A stretch of 64,000 bases of DNA, taken from contig CM034388.1 of assembly GCA_019925095.2 (NCBI GenBank), positions 28,154,934 through 28,218,933 of the forward strand, given 5' to 3'. Shown in pieces: positions 19,025 to 28,921 of this stretch. Origin of the DNA: Dendrolimus kikuchii. Its lineage: Eukaryota > Arthropoda > Insecta > Lepidoptera > Lasiocampidae. The position numbers and the translations under genes are program-made. Numbering within the stretch: position 1 is the stretch's first letter; each line of letters opens with the position of its first letter. The notes beneath the pieces were generated by a model. That model was not told the origin of the DNA. It saw nothing but the letters and a program-made list of their open reading frames with translations, and searched no databases.

Positions 19025-19790
19025 AGCCATGTTTTTTGAAGTGAAACTTCTTTAGAATTGTTGTGATTTGAAACTCGATGAAACGAAGAAGCGATGCTAA
19101 AGAGAGATAAACACATAAATCTATAGAACTAAGTCTGCGAGAGAATGAGATAGAAATATACATACATACATAACTTCACGCCAGTTCCCTTACGGGGTAG
19201 GCACAAACAACAGACAGCCATTTAGGCTTATTCTTATAAATCTCACTTGCTTCTTTGACATTCATAATTCTTGTCATGCACACTCGTCTGTTCTTAAGGC
19301 TCCTGACATCACCTTCTGCTAGTACACGATCAATTTGATCATGGAAGATGTGTCGTGGCCTTCCACGACTTCTGCATCCATGCACTTTTGCATTGTATAT
19401 CTGTTTAGTCATTCTTTCATCGTGCATTCTTTCCACATGCCCGAACCACCGGAGCATTCCTTTCCTTACCTTCACCCCGACACTCTCTTTCAGACCAACT
19501 CTCTTTCTTACTTCGGTATTACGAACGCGGGCCGCGAGCGTCACTCCGCGGATAGAATAGAGATAGAAACATTATATTTAATCATTTAAACACTATGCTC
19601 TTACATATACAGTTGGAAATGTTTAAAGTTTTTCTTATAATGCTTCAAATTTCGTGTTTTAAAGCTTAAACATATTTAACGATATACGAAATGTGACGTC
19701 AAGAAATTTAGAATCCCTTCCACCCCTTATCACACATTGTTTCACTTCCACTGCGTGTGAACACACACAATTTTTTTATTAAAATCTGAT
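19025..19790 (+). repeat. Rep-I dispersed repeat carrying an RTE insertion
   Basis: Left part TTTTTTGAAGTGAAACTTCT to GAGAATGAGATAGAA, right part AACATTATATTTAATCATTT to GTGAACACACACAATTTTTT. An inverted copy at 52020-52380 has both parts joined. A fragment around 15555-15620 (ACTTCAAAAGATTTTCAACT) is a third, partial relative. Confidence 0.75.
19157..19559 (-). mobile_element. RTE LINE 3' end, ~400 bp, with TSD
   Basis: Antisense, 5'-truncated copy of the RTE C-terminal domain, open from TLAARVRNTEVRKRV to PARELA (19544-19176), followed by the TATG tail. Flanked by an exact 10-bp direct repeat GAGATAGAAA at 19147-19156 and 19560-19569. The homologous empty site is present at about 52267-52282 in the other Rep-I copy. 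The frame has no stop, so the insertion is fairly young, but it has only part of one domain. Confidence 0.9.
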
Positions 19791-20060
19791 ATAAGAAAGA
19801 CGAATATCACATAATCTGGCAAGTGCTTCTTGTTGGGCAGCAGGAATTTTCCTTCCAAGAGAACCTCTCGATGAGGCACGAAAATTGTGGTTGATTCAAA
19901 CTCGATAGGAATGGCAGATTAGCGTCGCCGACCTGATAAGTATGGGCAGGCATGCATCATTCAAATTGTGACGTGACAAAGTTTTTAATTATTAGACGTG
20001 AAAATCGCCAGGTGTAGTTAGGGGGAGGGATTTCAGTGGCCCCCATTTGGCCGCCGATTG
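19790..20060 (+). promoter_or_regulatory. Proximal upstream region of SRF
   Basis: Repeat-free, mixed-composition sequence ending in GC-rich DNA. It has a CRE-like TGTGACGTGACA near 19969-19980 and no long ORF. Position and freedom from repeats make it the likely promoter-proximal flank; the transcription start itself is not determinable. Confidence 0.45.
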
Positions 20061-20070
20061 CCATATTTGG
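20061..20070 (+). promoter_or_regulatory. CArG box (SRF binding site)
   Basis: CCATATTTGG is an exact match to CC(A/T)6GG, the site bound by SRF dimers. It lies 448 bp upstream of the SRF start codon in the putative promoter. SRF genes in vertebrates are known to be autoregulated through CArG boxes, so feedback control is a natural reading. A weaker CArG-like CTAAATACGG lies at 20083-20092. Confidence 0.65.
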
Positions 20071-20260
20071 CACGGCTCGAGTCTAAATACGGCTCTGGCA
20101 CTGCCCACCGCCCCGCCGCAGTCCGCCGCGCCACAGCCGCTCCACTTCCGACTCTATTATTTCTATTTACGAAATAAACTGAAAATAAAAGCTCTATTTT
20201 CATACGGATTTCGGGCACCGCAACGTTCGCAGTTCCCGGCGAACATCGCTTTTCCTACGG

Positions 20261-20464
20261 ATGTGTCGGGTTACGTCCGCGCTCAGTACTTCCGTTCCGC
20301 TCGCACGCGAGCGCTTGCCGTGGGTGCGAGTGAGCCGTATACAGATGGAGGCGCGCGGGACGGAGCCGCGCGAAGTCAGTCGCGGTCCGAGCGGCCGAGT
20401 CGTCAGTCCCGCCCTCGGTCCTTTCGCGTTTTCGGTCAGTCTCCGTTCGTCGTTCGAACGGTGA
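20261..20464 (+). promoter_or_regulatory. Upstream ORF in the SRF 5' leader
   Basis: An ATG at 20261, with an in-frame ATG at 20345, opens a 67- or 39-codon frame that stops at 20464, 53 nt before the SRF ATG. The peptide is Arg/Ser/Pro-rich and resembles no known protein. If the transcript starts upstream of these ATGs, ribosomes would have to reinitiate or leak past them, which would dampen SRF translation. The real transcription start is unknown. Confidence 0.4.
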
Positions 20465-20517
20465 AGTGTGTTAAGCGCGTGTGCGCACCGGTTACTGTGG
20501 CGTACTGCGAGGTTATC

Positions 20518-20916
20518 ATGGACGCGCCCGGCGGAGCGCGGGAGCCCCGCTTCGGGTCGCCCTACGGCATGGGATTGTTGAGCGAGATGCCGGACATGTA
20601 CGGTGGCAGGCCGCCGAGCGGGCTCAGTGGCGGCGGCGGGCTCAGGCCGGGCATGCAGCCCTGCCCGATGCCCAGGGCTGGTGTTAAGCGTCCCTCGGAC
20701 CAGTGCTATGACGAACGGCCTTCACAGAGCGTCCCTCTCGAACACTGCACCATGCCCGACATAGCTGATGATTATGCATCCCTGCAGCCCAAGAAGTCAC
20801 CACCGTCTAATGGCAAAAAGACTAAGGGTCGCGTCAAGATCAAAATGGAGTACATTGACAACAAGCTACGGCGGTACACCACGTTTTCCAAGAGGAAGAC
20901 TGGCATTATGAAGAAG
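20518..20916 (+). CDS. Srf: Serum response factor (blistered), first coding exon
   Basis: MADS-box transcription factor that binds CArG boxes as a dimer and acts with MRTF or ETS-type partners in the nucleus. The fly orthologue, blistered, controls wing intervein and tracheal terminal cell fate. The exon encodes 133 residues. Residues 1-98 are a Gly/Pro/Met-rich N-terminal region (MDAPGGAREPRFGSPYGMGL; GLSGGGGLRPG), which is typically variable. Residues 99-133 are the start of the MADS box: GKKTKGRVKIKMEYIDNKLR, then RYTTFSKRKTGIMKK, nearly identical to animal SRF including the DNA-contacting basic helix. The start is chosen because it is the only in-frame ATG and has a good context (A at -3, G at +4). 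The exon ends AAG|GTGGGT in phase 0, where SRF should continue AYELSTL; that exon is not seen in the window. Confidence 0.95.
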
Positions 20917-20922
20917 GTGGGT
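20917..20922 (+). other. Splice donor after SRF exon 1
   Basis: GTGGGT follows MKK exactly where similarity to SRF ends. Read-through would add about 29 unrelated residues (VGQRDRFWQYSIWV...) and stop at 21004-21006, giving a truncated protein with half a MADS box. Confidence 0.85.
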
Positions 20923-21351
20923 CAACGGGACCGCTTTTGGCAATATTCCATATGGGTCGCACAACAACTATGCTTGCATTTGTGTCAAAGTGCAGTAATA
21001 ATATAGATGCTAATACAGATCAAGATTATGAAAAACATGTGACTGGCCTGTAATGTAACACTCAGACTGAATAAAAATGTGAGAAAAGTATTTCAAACCC
21101 GAGGTGTGCACACACTAGGATTTAAATAGAAAAGCCATAAAACTATTTTGTGGAATACTTCAACATAATTTTTATTTGAAATATTAAATTGTGTTCTAAA
21201 ATGTCATATAAAAGAAAACTAAACACAGAGGTTAAAAAAAATATATGTTTAGTGGGAAGGACTAAAATAATTAAAGAAATTGAAATATATCAACATAAAA
21301 AAGGCAATTGTTTGAAAATTACCAATTTACATTAATATAAAATATATAGTA

Positions 21352-21364
21352 CAATATATATATA

Positions 21365-21426
<62 letters not shown>
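21352..21426. repeat. (TA)n microsatellite
   Basis: About 75 bp of TA dinucleotides interrupted by one TGTG, some 430 bp into intron 1. Likely length-polymorphic. Confidence 0.95.
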
Positions 21427-21428
<2 letters not shown>

Positions 21429-21429
21429 G

Positions 21430-22750
21430 TGAAATTGTCCTTTTTTTAGTTTTCCAATAGGTAATATGATAAATATAATGGCTAGTACAGATTGTCTAAC
21501 TGACTTAACTATTTATATTATTTTCAAGATAATAATGACAAATACAATTATTAATAACTTAAGTAGCTCAATTTGTTGGTTCCTTTGTAATTTAATTCTA
21601 TTTTTCACAGTTTAGTCATTTGTTTTGGTTGAAAGAGGTTATGTTTTGTGTGAACTCAAACCAAATGGAATATTGCTAAAAATAGGTTCCAGAGTATATT
21701 TTCTATCAGTAAATCACAATTTATGTTTAAGAGGAGTCATAAAACCGTGTTTTTCGTTAATTTCTTGTGTTTTTGTGAACATTTGTGATGAGAAAGTTTT
21801 GACAGCTGACAGCTGTTGCAAGGTCGATTTTCGTGAGTATTATACGATTTATTACGCACTTTACGAGATTTTTAAACGTGATGACAGCTTCTTAATCCTG
21901 AGTGAAATTAATTTAGTTCTGGAATATTGAATAATTAAATAAATATTTACTCTTTATGCATTGACAGCTGCTTTCATAGAATTAATTATAGACAATGATC
22001 ATAGATGGCGCTACTTGTATCAAAACAAAAACTGATGGCAAAAAAAATTATAAATAAATATATAATAGATACAAATTGGTAGACAAACAGACAGTTTTTT
22101 AAGCTAGGCATATTTAAATTATTTGGCATATTATTCAAGTAGTTTGAAGTCCAGAAACTCCAAACCCAAATTAAGTTAGACTGAATATCGTAGTAGCTTT
22201 GTTAAAGCTTAATAATCATAGATACGTACTTCGTATCATGAAGACCAGGCAAAGATCATAACACTATACATCCTGTTAGACCATAGGTTCTGGGGTTCCG
22301 AATTACGGATTATAATTTCATTTTACTCCTTTAAGCCGATTGTTTTCAGTATTCTCTTTTGAAGAACTTAAGACAATATTGTGACTATTTTTCACGAGAA
22401 TTGCGTTATGAGAAAATGTTTATTTTCTACTAACTATATTTTTACAAGTAAATACAATAACTACAATAGAACTGAAACATTTATAATTCAAAGAAGTTTA
22501 TGACTGTTTAATATTAAATCAGTTGAAATACAACTCATTCTCGTTAAACTTCACTGAGTTTTTTTTGTTAAAATTTGAATTGTTTTAAAAACATTTTCAT
22601 AGAGCTGTGGATATTGGTTAAACTTATATCTAGCACAGATTTTCAATACCCTTAGAACCATAGATAAAACTTATATATAAAACTTAGAACCGATATAGTC
22701 GAGAAGCTGTTTGTTTAATTATAATAAATCTTCATTTCATTAGTCCTTTG
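21430..22750. other. Intronic, no gene recognised
   Basis: AT-rich. A 101-codon frame at 21625-21930 (starts TTG) has no recognisable domain. ATAGATGGCGCTACTTG near 22001 resembles short insect repeat ends. Confidence 0.4.
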
Positions 22751-22755
22751 AAATG

Positions 22756-23077
22756 AGTTTTTGGCGGGAACTGAAAGGAGATGTTGTGCTGTGCAGTTTT
22801 ATTTTTTAAAAATGGGTAAAATGACTCTGAAATGGACAGTAGTTGTAGGATATTGATTGTTTCTGAGTAGTAATTATGTGTTTTTGTGAGAAATGTGAAC
22901 TGTAGAGTCAAATGTGGCCTTTCGAGTTGTCACAAAAACGCCATTGAATGACGTCAGTTGATAACAGTTCAGCTGAGCTATATATAGGTTTATGAAAATG
23001 GAGAAATTATATTGGAACCTAAGATCTGGCTGAAAGAACTAGCTGCCAAGCCATAAACCTAAATAAATAATAAGATA
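22756..23077 (+). repeat. Rep-C SINE-like retroposon, copy 3 (sense)
   Basis: Complete sense copy: AGTTTTTGGCGGGAACTGAA, GTGCAGTTTTATTTT, GAGAAATGTGAACTGTAGAG, GTCAAATGTGGCCTTTCGAG, AGCTGCCAAGCCATAAACCT, then AAATAAATAATAAG. Flanked by TGAAATG at 22749-22755 and 23078-23084. With the copies at 5530 and 7322 it defines the family's ends and ~320-bp length. Confidence 0.85.
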
Positions 23078-23104
23078 TGAAATGCCTTTAATCAAGTTTT
23101 AATG

Positions 23105-23280
23105 TATATTTCAATAACAGCCCATAAACGTCCAACTGTTGTTTTCGTGCTTTCCATTTTAAAAGAGCTGATGGTATACCTGCCACGTTTGTCCTAAGAG
23201 GATTGGAAGGTTTCTCAAATATTAATTATCTGAATATGCCTGTTCCTCATTACGATAGTTTCCTTTACCGTCAGCATGTG
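23105..23280 (+). repeat. SINE-2-related fragment
   Basis: TAACAGCCCATAAACGTCCA, GATGGTATACCTGCCACGTT and AGTTTCCTTTACCGTCAGCA align with 17862-18010. Non-coding. Confidence 0.5.
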
Positions 23281-23864
23281 TGTCAGATTTGACTGCCAAG
23301 TACTTGGACTCAAAGCACCCAAATGCACCCGTGTATTTTTGTTTATCAAAATTAATCGTTTGGACTGTAATTGGACTCAAACTGTTGCGTATCTAAGTTG
23401 TGGTTTGAGAAATCAACAAGTGCATGACAGCTCACGCAGTAAGAATAATCTAATAGGGCGGAACGTTTATTGCTTTAGCCATTAGGACCCAAAACATCCA
23501 TAATTGAAAATAACACATATTATCAGAAAAATATATTTAATTTAACTGTGATATTTGCTCTTAATAAACTCTCAGTACCTATCTCAGTATCAATGATGGA
23601 TTGTCTGTATAAGGCGATTCTCATAGGCTTACCTTTGATGTCGCAATGAAGTCCATTCATAACTTTAATATCTAAAAGCAAATTACTAATAATATAATTC
23701 CACCCTTCGCCACTGATTGATATTTATTATTTATTAGGTCGATGTATTCAATATATTTAATAAATAGACCATAGTGAATTACATAGTACTATTTCTAGTA
23801 TCAAAATATTATCCATTCCAAAAGTTTCATAACTTAAGGTTGTTTTTGTTTCACATTAATATCG
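23280..23864. other. No gene recognised
   Basis: A 69-codon frame at 23276-23485 has no family resemblance. Otherwise AT-rich intron. Confidence 0.35.
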
Positions 23865-24190
23865 CGCGCGCTCACCTATCCTCCCATGGGACGCGTTACA
23901 CACCGCCCCACGCCCCGGATTAGACCTGGAGGATGCCGGGGGATAAAAGTAGTCCCCCGGCAGTAGAAGCCTGTGTGCGAGGAGCCTGCCTGCCGTGGCA
24001 CGCGGAGTTGGGACTTCCGGTTTCCCGTAGCACTGGCATAAGGCGCAGGACGGAACACCCAGAGGTTTTAGTGGGTATCCCTAACCGGACCTGGCGAATC
24101 CCCCATACGGGTCGCGAACTATCCCTCCAAGTTTCTGTGCCTGACGCGGTTTATGGTCCTCAATCGGATTTGCCCTGGTTAATAAAAACC
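23865..24190 (+). mobile_element. R1-type LINE 3' UTR
   Basis: GATGCCGGGGGATAAAAGTA, GCGCAGGACGGAACACCC, GGTTTTAGTGGGTATCCCTA, CTGGCGAATCCCCCATACGG, TCCTCAATCGGATTTGCCCT and a terminal TTAATAAAAA. Same block order as 3110-3400. No coding part. Confidence 0.6.
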
Positions 24191-24362
24191 ATGGTTCATA
24201 TTAATATAATTCGCATAAATAATAATCCATATATATTAAATAAAATATTCACATTGAATACTAATTCTACTAGACTTTCCCCGTGGCTAAGCGGGTCAAA
24301 ACCCTGGGAAATAGCTCTATCTTAATTTCATAATAAATAAAAATTAATTAGATTTCTTATAT

Positions 24363-24483
24363 ATATATAGATAGATAGATAATACTTTATTGTACACCAT
24401 TACAGAAAACAGAAAATCTTATAGCCTAAAAATATTCTAAATGTGCACAATGGGCGGTCTTATCGCTAAGAAGCGATCTCTTC
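24363..24483 (-). repeat. CR1/L2-type LINE 3' tail (Rep-E)
   Basis: On the - strand ends AATGGTGTACAATAAAGTAT followed by (TATC)n, preceded by CGATAAGACCGCCCATTGTG. The same tail occurs at 29145-29335, 46555-46690 and 62971-63097. A TATC tail after AATAAAG is typical of a LINE family common in Lepidoptera. Confidence 0.6.
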
Positions 24484-24484
24484 C

Positions 24485-24615
24485 AGACAACCCGTATATA
24501 TATAAACTTTCAGTGAAGATTGAACTAATTGATGTTGAAAACGGCTTAAAAATTCATTGCATGGTTTACGCAGAAAGTGAATTTGTTTTATACTATGTAA
24601 CCCATCTTTACTTTT
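24485..24615 (-). repeat. Helitron-like short repeat fragment
   Basis: AACCCGTATATATATAAACT, CGGCTTAAAAATTCATTGCA, TGGTTTACGCAGAAAG resembles the 58090-58265 element (same order: AAACCTTCC..., CCGTTGCGTGGTTTAG). Confidence 0.4.
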
Positions 24616-24619
24616 TGGC

Positions 24620-25725
24620 AAATTACAAAAGTATCGAGGTAATTCGAGAAGGAACCTCAGTTGAAGGAACATCGTTGCAATAAACGTTCCTTGTCGACAA
24701 CAAACTGTCAATAACGCCGTCAGTTTTTGCAAGTGCCTAATGGCGCGGTCCGGTTGTGTTATCGTCATGAGATCTTCAAACTGATGGTCACAGTTCGGCT
24801 TAATCTTGCACCATAACCGCGGGGTCGGGCACGCAAGTCCTGTCGCGCAGCGGGAATCAAAGTCGCCGCTCCGTCCGTTGTTACTTGTTAGCTGAGAGCA
24901 ACGTGCGCCCGCGCAATTCTCCAACTTCGTTATGCCCTTTTGTTTCCTACTATGTCCTCAGCTTTGTTTGTATCTTATACTAATTGCAGATAGGTGATTA
25001 TTAATTACTTTTAAACAGATTATACTGTGATTAATATTGTTTTTTTTTGTTGAATAGTGTCTTTGGTGTTAATTTTGCTATAAAAAACGATGTTTACTAT
25101 AGACTTAGATAAGTAGGTACTATAAAAATAATACTAATTTAACTTTGTGTGACACAGTCATTTTCCTCAGAAGCTACTGGTTCTATATGAAGGAAATTAA
25201 TAGTGTTTAATACAGAGGCTTTATTCTTCAGTACCAATGTTTACCAGTGCTGAAGAAATTATGGAGTCTTGACGTTAAATAATGGCCGGTTTTTATATCT
25301 TCCCCCGACCGTTCATTTGCCTTACTAACGGTTAAAATTTGATATAAGCTTCTATGGACAAGTAATATCCAAATTCAACTTATGGTAAAGCAAGTAAATG
25401 AACAGCAAGATCCATAAGACAAGCTGCTTATGTCCGCCGTGTAAGACAATTTATATTTAATATAAAATATAATATAATCTAAACCTTCGTAATATTATCT
25501 TATAGTAGCTTAAATATTTAAACTACTAAAACAGGAATTTTGAAATTTAAATGTTTGAGGGTCGTAACAATATTTTTAATATATGTGCCTTTTTTATATG
25601 TGGTGATATATTAGCTCCTAGAGTCGACGCCCGCTAAATTATGAACTATAAAATAGAAAATTCTAAAAGAAATTAAGTTAGCCGAGCTTAAAAAATATTT
25701 TCTATGAAAATTTGTACTTTAAACA
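24620..25725. other. Intronic, no gene recognised
   Basis: No coding similarity. A GC-richer island near 24720-24930 contains ACCGCGGGGTCGGGCACGCA and CGCCGCTCCGTCCG, possibly regulatory, but no specific site is evident. Confidence 0.35.
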
Positions 25726-25728
25726 AGA

Positions 25729-25760
25729 TGCGATGAGTATTTCTTGAAATACTCATCGCA
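25729..25760. repeat. Perfect hairpin, 15-bp arms
   Basis: TGCGATGAGTATTTC and GAAATACTCATCGCA separated by two bases (TT). Perfect pairing, almost loop-free, so a cruciform-capable palindrome. Confidence 0.9.
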
Positions 25761-25789
25761 CTTGACGTACGCGCTCACGCCACCTATTT

Positions 25790-26025
25790 AATAATTGGAA
25801 ATAACAACAAAGCGGACGAAACGCTTCGCTTCCACTCTTATCATACGTACCGCTGAAGAGTGGAACTCTTTACCGTCGTCTGTTTTTCTTGAAAAATAGA
25901 ATCTCGGTGTCTTCACGTCTCGCGTGAATTATCTTCTAAGTAAGCGTGCCCCACCTTAGAGTGCATTTCCACTTGACATCAGGCGCAATGTCAGTCAAAC
26001 GCGAACCCATTTAATAAAAAAAATA
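25790..26025 (+). mobile_element. LINE C-terminal relic (copy 2)
   Basis: Close relative of 11225-11475: AAAGCGGACGAAACGCTTCG, CGCTGAAGAGTGGAACTCTT, GTAAGCGTGCCCCACCTTAG, GACATCAGGCGCAATG, then AATAAAAAAAA. Frames broken; a jockey/R1-like protein tail. Confidence 0.55.
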
Positions 26026-26221
26026 TGGATTTTTAAGGTTGTGTATGCAACCCTTGGTTGTGTATGGAGTCATATGCACCCATTAGTTACTTTTTGGTGG
26101 TCATTTTTCAAACGTTCTTTACTAAACCATATTGAGGGATCGCGTCATATTTGCGTTTTAAATAATTTCGGTAAATGTTTGCGTGGGATTCATTTTTATT
26201 TTGTTATATTTTAGCCAAATT

Positions 26222-26268
26222 AAACAGTACTAGTGGTTGCCCGTGGTCGAAATTCAACAATAATAATT
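26222..26268 (+). repeat. Lep1-like repeat stub
   Basis: AACAGTACTAGTGGTTGCCC, GTGGTCGAAATTCAAC: only the first ~40 bp of the short-repeat family, ending at the MITE. A similar stub in inverse orientation is at 15980-16022. Confidence 0.4.
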
Positions 26269-26555
26269 AAATAATAAAACTACGTTTTAACGGTTTTAAG
26301 CGCGGTAATTTTACTTGATTTTATTAAATTAGATTAGGCTCCCATAGAGTAAATAATAACCATAAACAAAATTAAAATTAAATAATTAAAATTAATAAGT
26401 TGGCGGTAGGCTAAATAAAACTTTAACAATACTCGTTGACACTTGACATCTTTGTCTTCCGTGATCACGGCCACTGAAAAGTGGCCGAAACGTCGGAATA
26501 ACCAAAATCAAATAAAATTACCGCGCTTAAAACCGTTAAAACGTAGTTTTATTAT
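26269..26555. mobile_element. MITE with perfect long inverted repeats
   Basis: About 285 bp bounded by ATAATAAAACTACGTTTTAA... and its reverse complement. 41 bp (26272-26312 vs 26512-26552) pair without mismatch and the match extends to about 44. The interior includes GGCCACTGAAAAGTGGCC, a strong stem, with CGAAACGTCGG. No ORF. Superfamily is undecided because the TSD is unclear in A/T-rich flanks (TA possible). Confidence 0.85.
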
Positions 26556-26599
26556 GTATACAAGTCGCGAAAACTTAAGAAAATATTAAATAATAATTA

Positions 26600-26885
26600 A
26601 AGGCAAAGACTATACTTCTGTAATCATAGATTTCGCCAAGGCAACACTGTTAATTTGACTTGAACAATAAACAAAAGAGTATATATGAGTGTGTGGGTAA
26701 TGTTTTTTTTATTGATTTAATGTATTTTTTATGCATAATTTTTAAAAAATATTAGCATTCGTCGCTTCTTCTCTTATAAACTTTAAGTGTGCGAAATTTC
26801 ATACTCCTTCGTCCGCGCAATTGTCGTAAAAAGGGGTACGAAGTTTTTGATTCACGTATTAATATATAGGTTTTTATTAAACATA
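26600..26885 (-). repeat. Rep-D dispersed repeat, copy 2
   Basis: Inverse copy of 15645-15960. Landmarks: CAAAGACTATACTTCTGTAA, AACAAAAGAGTATATATGAG, ATTTTTTATGCATAATTTT, GTGCGAAATTTCATACTCCT. Confidence 0.65.
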
Positions 26886-27069
26886 TCCTATGTGTTATTC
26901 TGAAATTAAAAGAAATATTAATTCCGATACAAGTATTGTTATTAATAATATTTCGTTCAGTAAATTTTACCAAAGGTTTGCCAATTGTCATATTAACAAT
27001 GACTATTTATTTTATTATCTATCTATTATATAATCTAAATAATATTTATTATCTTCATATATTATACAA

Positions 27070-27285
27070 TACTAGCTCTTGCCCGCGGCTTCGCTGAAGT
27101 TAATGTTATTCCATGGGAACCCTACATTTTTTCAGGGATAATAGTAGGTTATGTGCTATTCCAGATTATAATCTATCTCTGTGCCAAATTTCATCCATAT
27201 TCGTTCAGCCGTTCTTGCGTGACTGAGCAACAAAAACCCAGCCAAACTTTCGCATTTATGATATTTGTATAGATTTTACTCCAAT
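27070..27285 (+). repeat. Lep1/Helitron-like short repeat
   Basis: ACTAGCTCTTGCCCGCGGCT, ATGGGAACCCTACATTTTTT, GGTTATGTGCTATTCCAGA, TTCATCCATATTCGTTCAGC, CGTTCTTGCGTGACTGAG, ending ACTTTCGCATTTATGATATT. A textbook member of the lepidopteran class, and the best preserved here. Confidence 0.7.
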
Positions 27286-27404
27286 ATGTTCATTAGTTAT
27301 GTCTTTAATTAACATATTATTCGTTATTTATTTATTACATTTTAAGGAATTCGCGTCTGGAGTAATAGATTTATGTGATAGTATTTTTTAGTTTTATTTT
27401 ATAT

Positions 27405-27745
27405 ATATACTAGCGGCCCCGGCAGAGGTTGTCCTGCTCGGAAAAAATAAAAATCTAGGACCCGATCCCAGCGCCACCTACCGGTTCCAATTGTGGATTT
27501 AAACGATCCGGGGACCCACTCAAACACACAAAAACAAAATCACCAAAATCGGTCCAGGTGATTAGGAGGATTCTAGAACCCGACCTCAGCGCCACCTACC
27601 GGTTCCAGCGGGATAAAAAGTATCCTATGTCCGTCTCCTGGTTCTAAGTTACCTGCCCACCAATTTTCAACCAAATTGGTACAGCCGTTCTTGAGTGATA
27701 AATAGTGTAACTAACACGACTTTCTTTTATATATATAGATAGATT
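27405..27745 (+). repeat. Helitron-like short repeat with internal duplication
   Basis: ACTAGCGGCCCCGGCAGAGG, GACCCGATCCCAGCGCCACC, TACCGGTTCCAATTGTGG, AAACGATCCGGGGACCCACT, then a second CAGCGCCACCTACCGGTTCC about 115 bp on, ending TTCTTTTATATATATAGATAG. The repeated block suggests a duplication within the element. Confidence 0.6.
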
Positions 27746-28029
27746 TGTATAAAGTAATATTATCGTTATTCATCCGTGCAAAATGTCGCTTAAAACAAAT
27801 AGCCTTTCAACCCTCGATATGTGAGTAAGTCTACCTCATATGTGGGTGAATGCGTTTATAAGATTTTTGAATATAGCACCAATCCTGTTTCGCTGCGGGT
27901 CTTGATCTTGATCTATACTACTGCAAAATCTCTTATGGATTAGCAGTAAAATTATGTCCTAAGATTAGATCAACTAAACTTCCAAATTCACGAATTTCGA
28001 TACCTAACATTATGCCTCTGCTACATCTT

Positions 28030-28340
28030 ATCCGTGCAGGAACGGAGAAAGAATACAATTTCCTGCGGCCAGGGGGCCTATTGTAAGAGGCGACAAAACA
28101 ACCCACAGCCAGGTGGTAGGTTATTTGCTCGACTGGATGGCGACCACCCCTGGTCTAGAGTATGCCGCCATAACAACCTTGTGTTGTGTTCCGGCATTAG
28201 TGACCAGGTTCCAGTCTCCCTTAAGAGAGCAGCAGCGCATTTGTAGCACCTTTCGTGTTACAAATGTCCATAGGCGATGGTAACCACTTTCCATCAAGTG
28301 GGCCGTCTGCCTGTCTGCTGAACTCCTGCAATAAAAAAAA
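28030..28340 (+). repeat. Rep-A retroposon, full-length young copy
   Basis: TCCGTGCAGGAACGGAG to GCAATAAAAAAAA. Very close to the copy at 40157, so recent. Confidence 0.85.
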
Positions 28341-28344
28341 ATTG

Positions 28345-28920
28345 TACATGTCCCTAAAAATCCATTAATAGTTTTTGCAATCGTCATATTTCTCGTTTGT
28401 AATATGAATAGCTTAGGTTGTACATGGATGTTCGCCAATCAAGCCCCGTGTTTCATGTAAACCCCAATCGAGTAGCGGAATCTATCTTAAGCTCATCAGT
28501 TGTTGAATTGATCAGTTCGTGTAGCCGGGTCTTTAATTGCGACGCCCCAGGGGCCGACGGGCCGACACGACGGCATTTGTTGTCGGCATGTCGGTGTATT
28601 TCGCCGACTTTGTCATGGTAATAGCCGACAACATTGTTTAGGTCGCATTGCACGGTAAGGTCGTTTTACAATTTCGTGGAATATGCTATGTCAAAGCGAC
28701 GAACGCGTAATTTCGTGGACTATGTTACAAAGACCTTTGTAGGGTAAACTATACCGTTGTTGGCACCCGTATACAATGATTAGTCCTCTTAATTAATACA
28801 AATCGTTAAGAAATTTTAATATATTTCTTTACTTTGTACTCATGTAATAATTGTAATCGTAATTTTATTTTATAATAATAAACCAAGTCAATAACATCTG
28901 TAGATTGAATTATTTTTTCT
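28345..28920. other. Intronic, no gene recognised
   Basis: GC-richer at 28530-28640, with several CCGAC/GTCGG words (GGGCCGACGGGCCGACACGA; TGTTGTCGGCATGTCGG). Two overlapping short frames on opposite strands lack family resemblance. Confidence 0.35.
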
Positions 28921-28921
28921 T

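Noticed and set aside
20047..20517. SRF open frame extends 157 codons upstream of 20518
   Set aside because: The extension opens with TTG, has no ATG, spans the CArG box and the likely promoter, and looks like GC-rich leader free of stops by composition.
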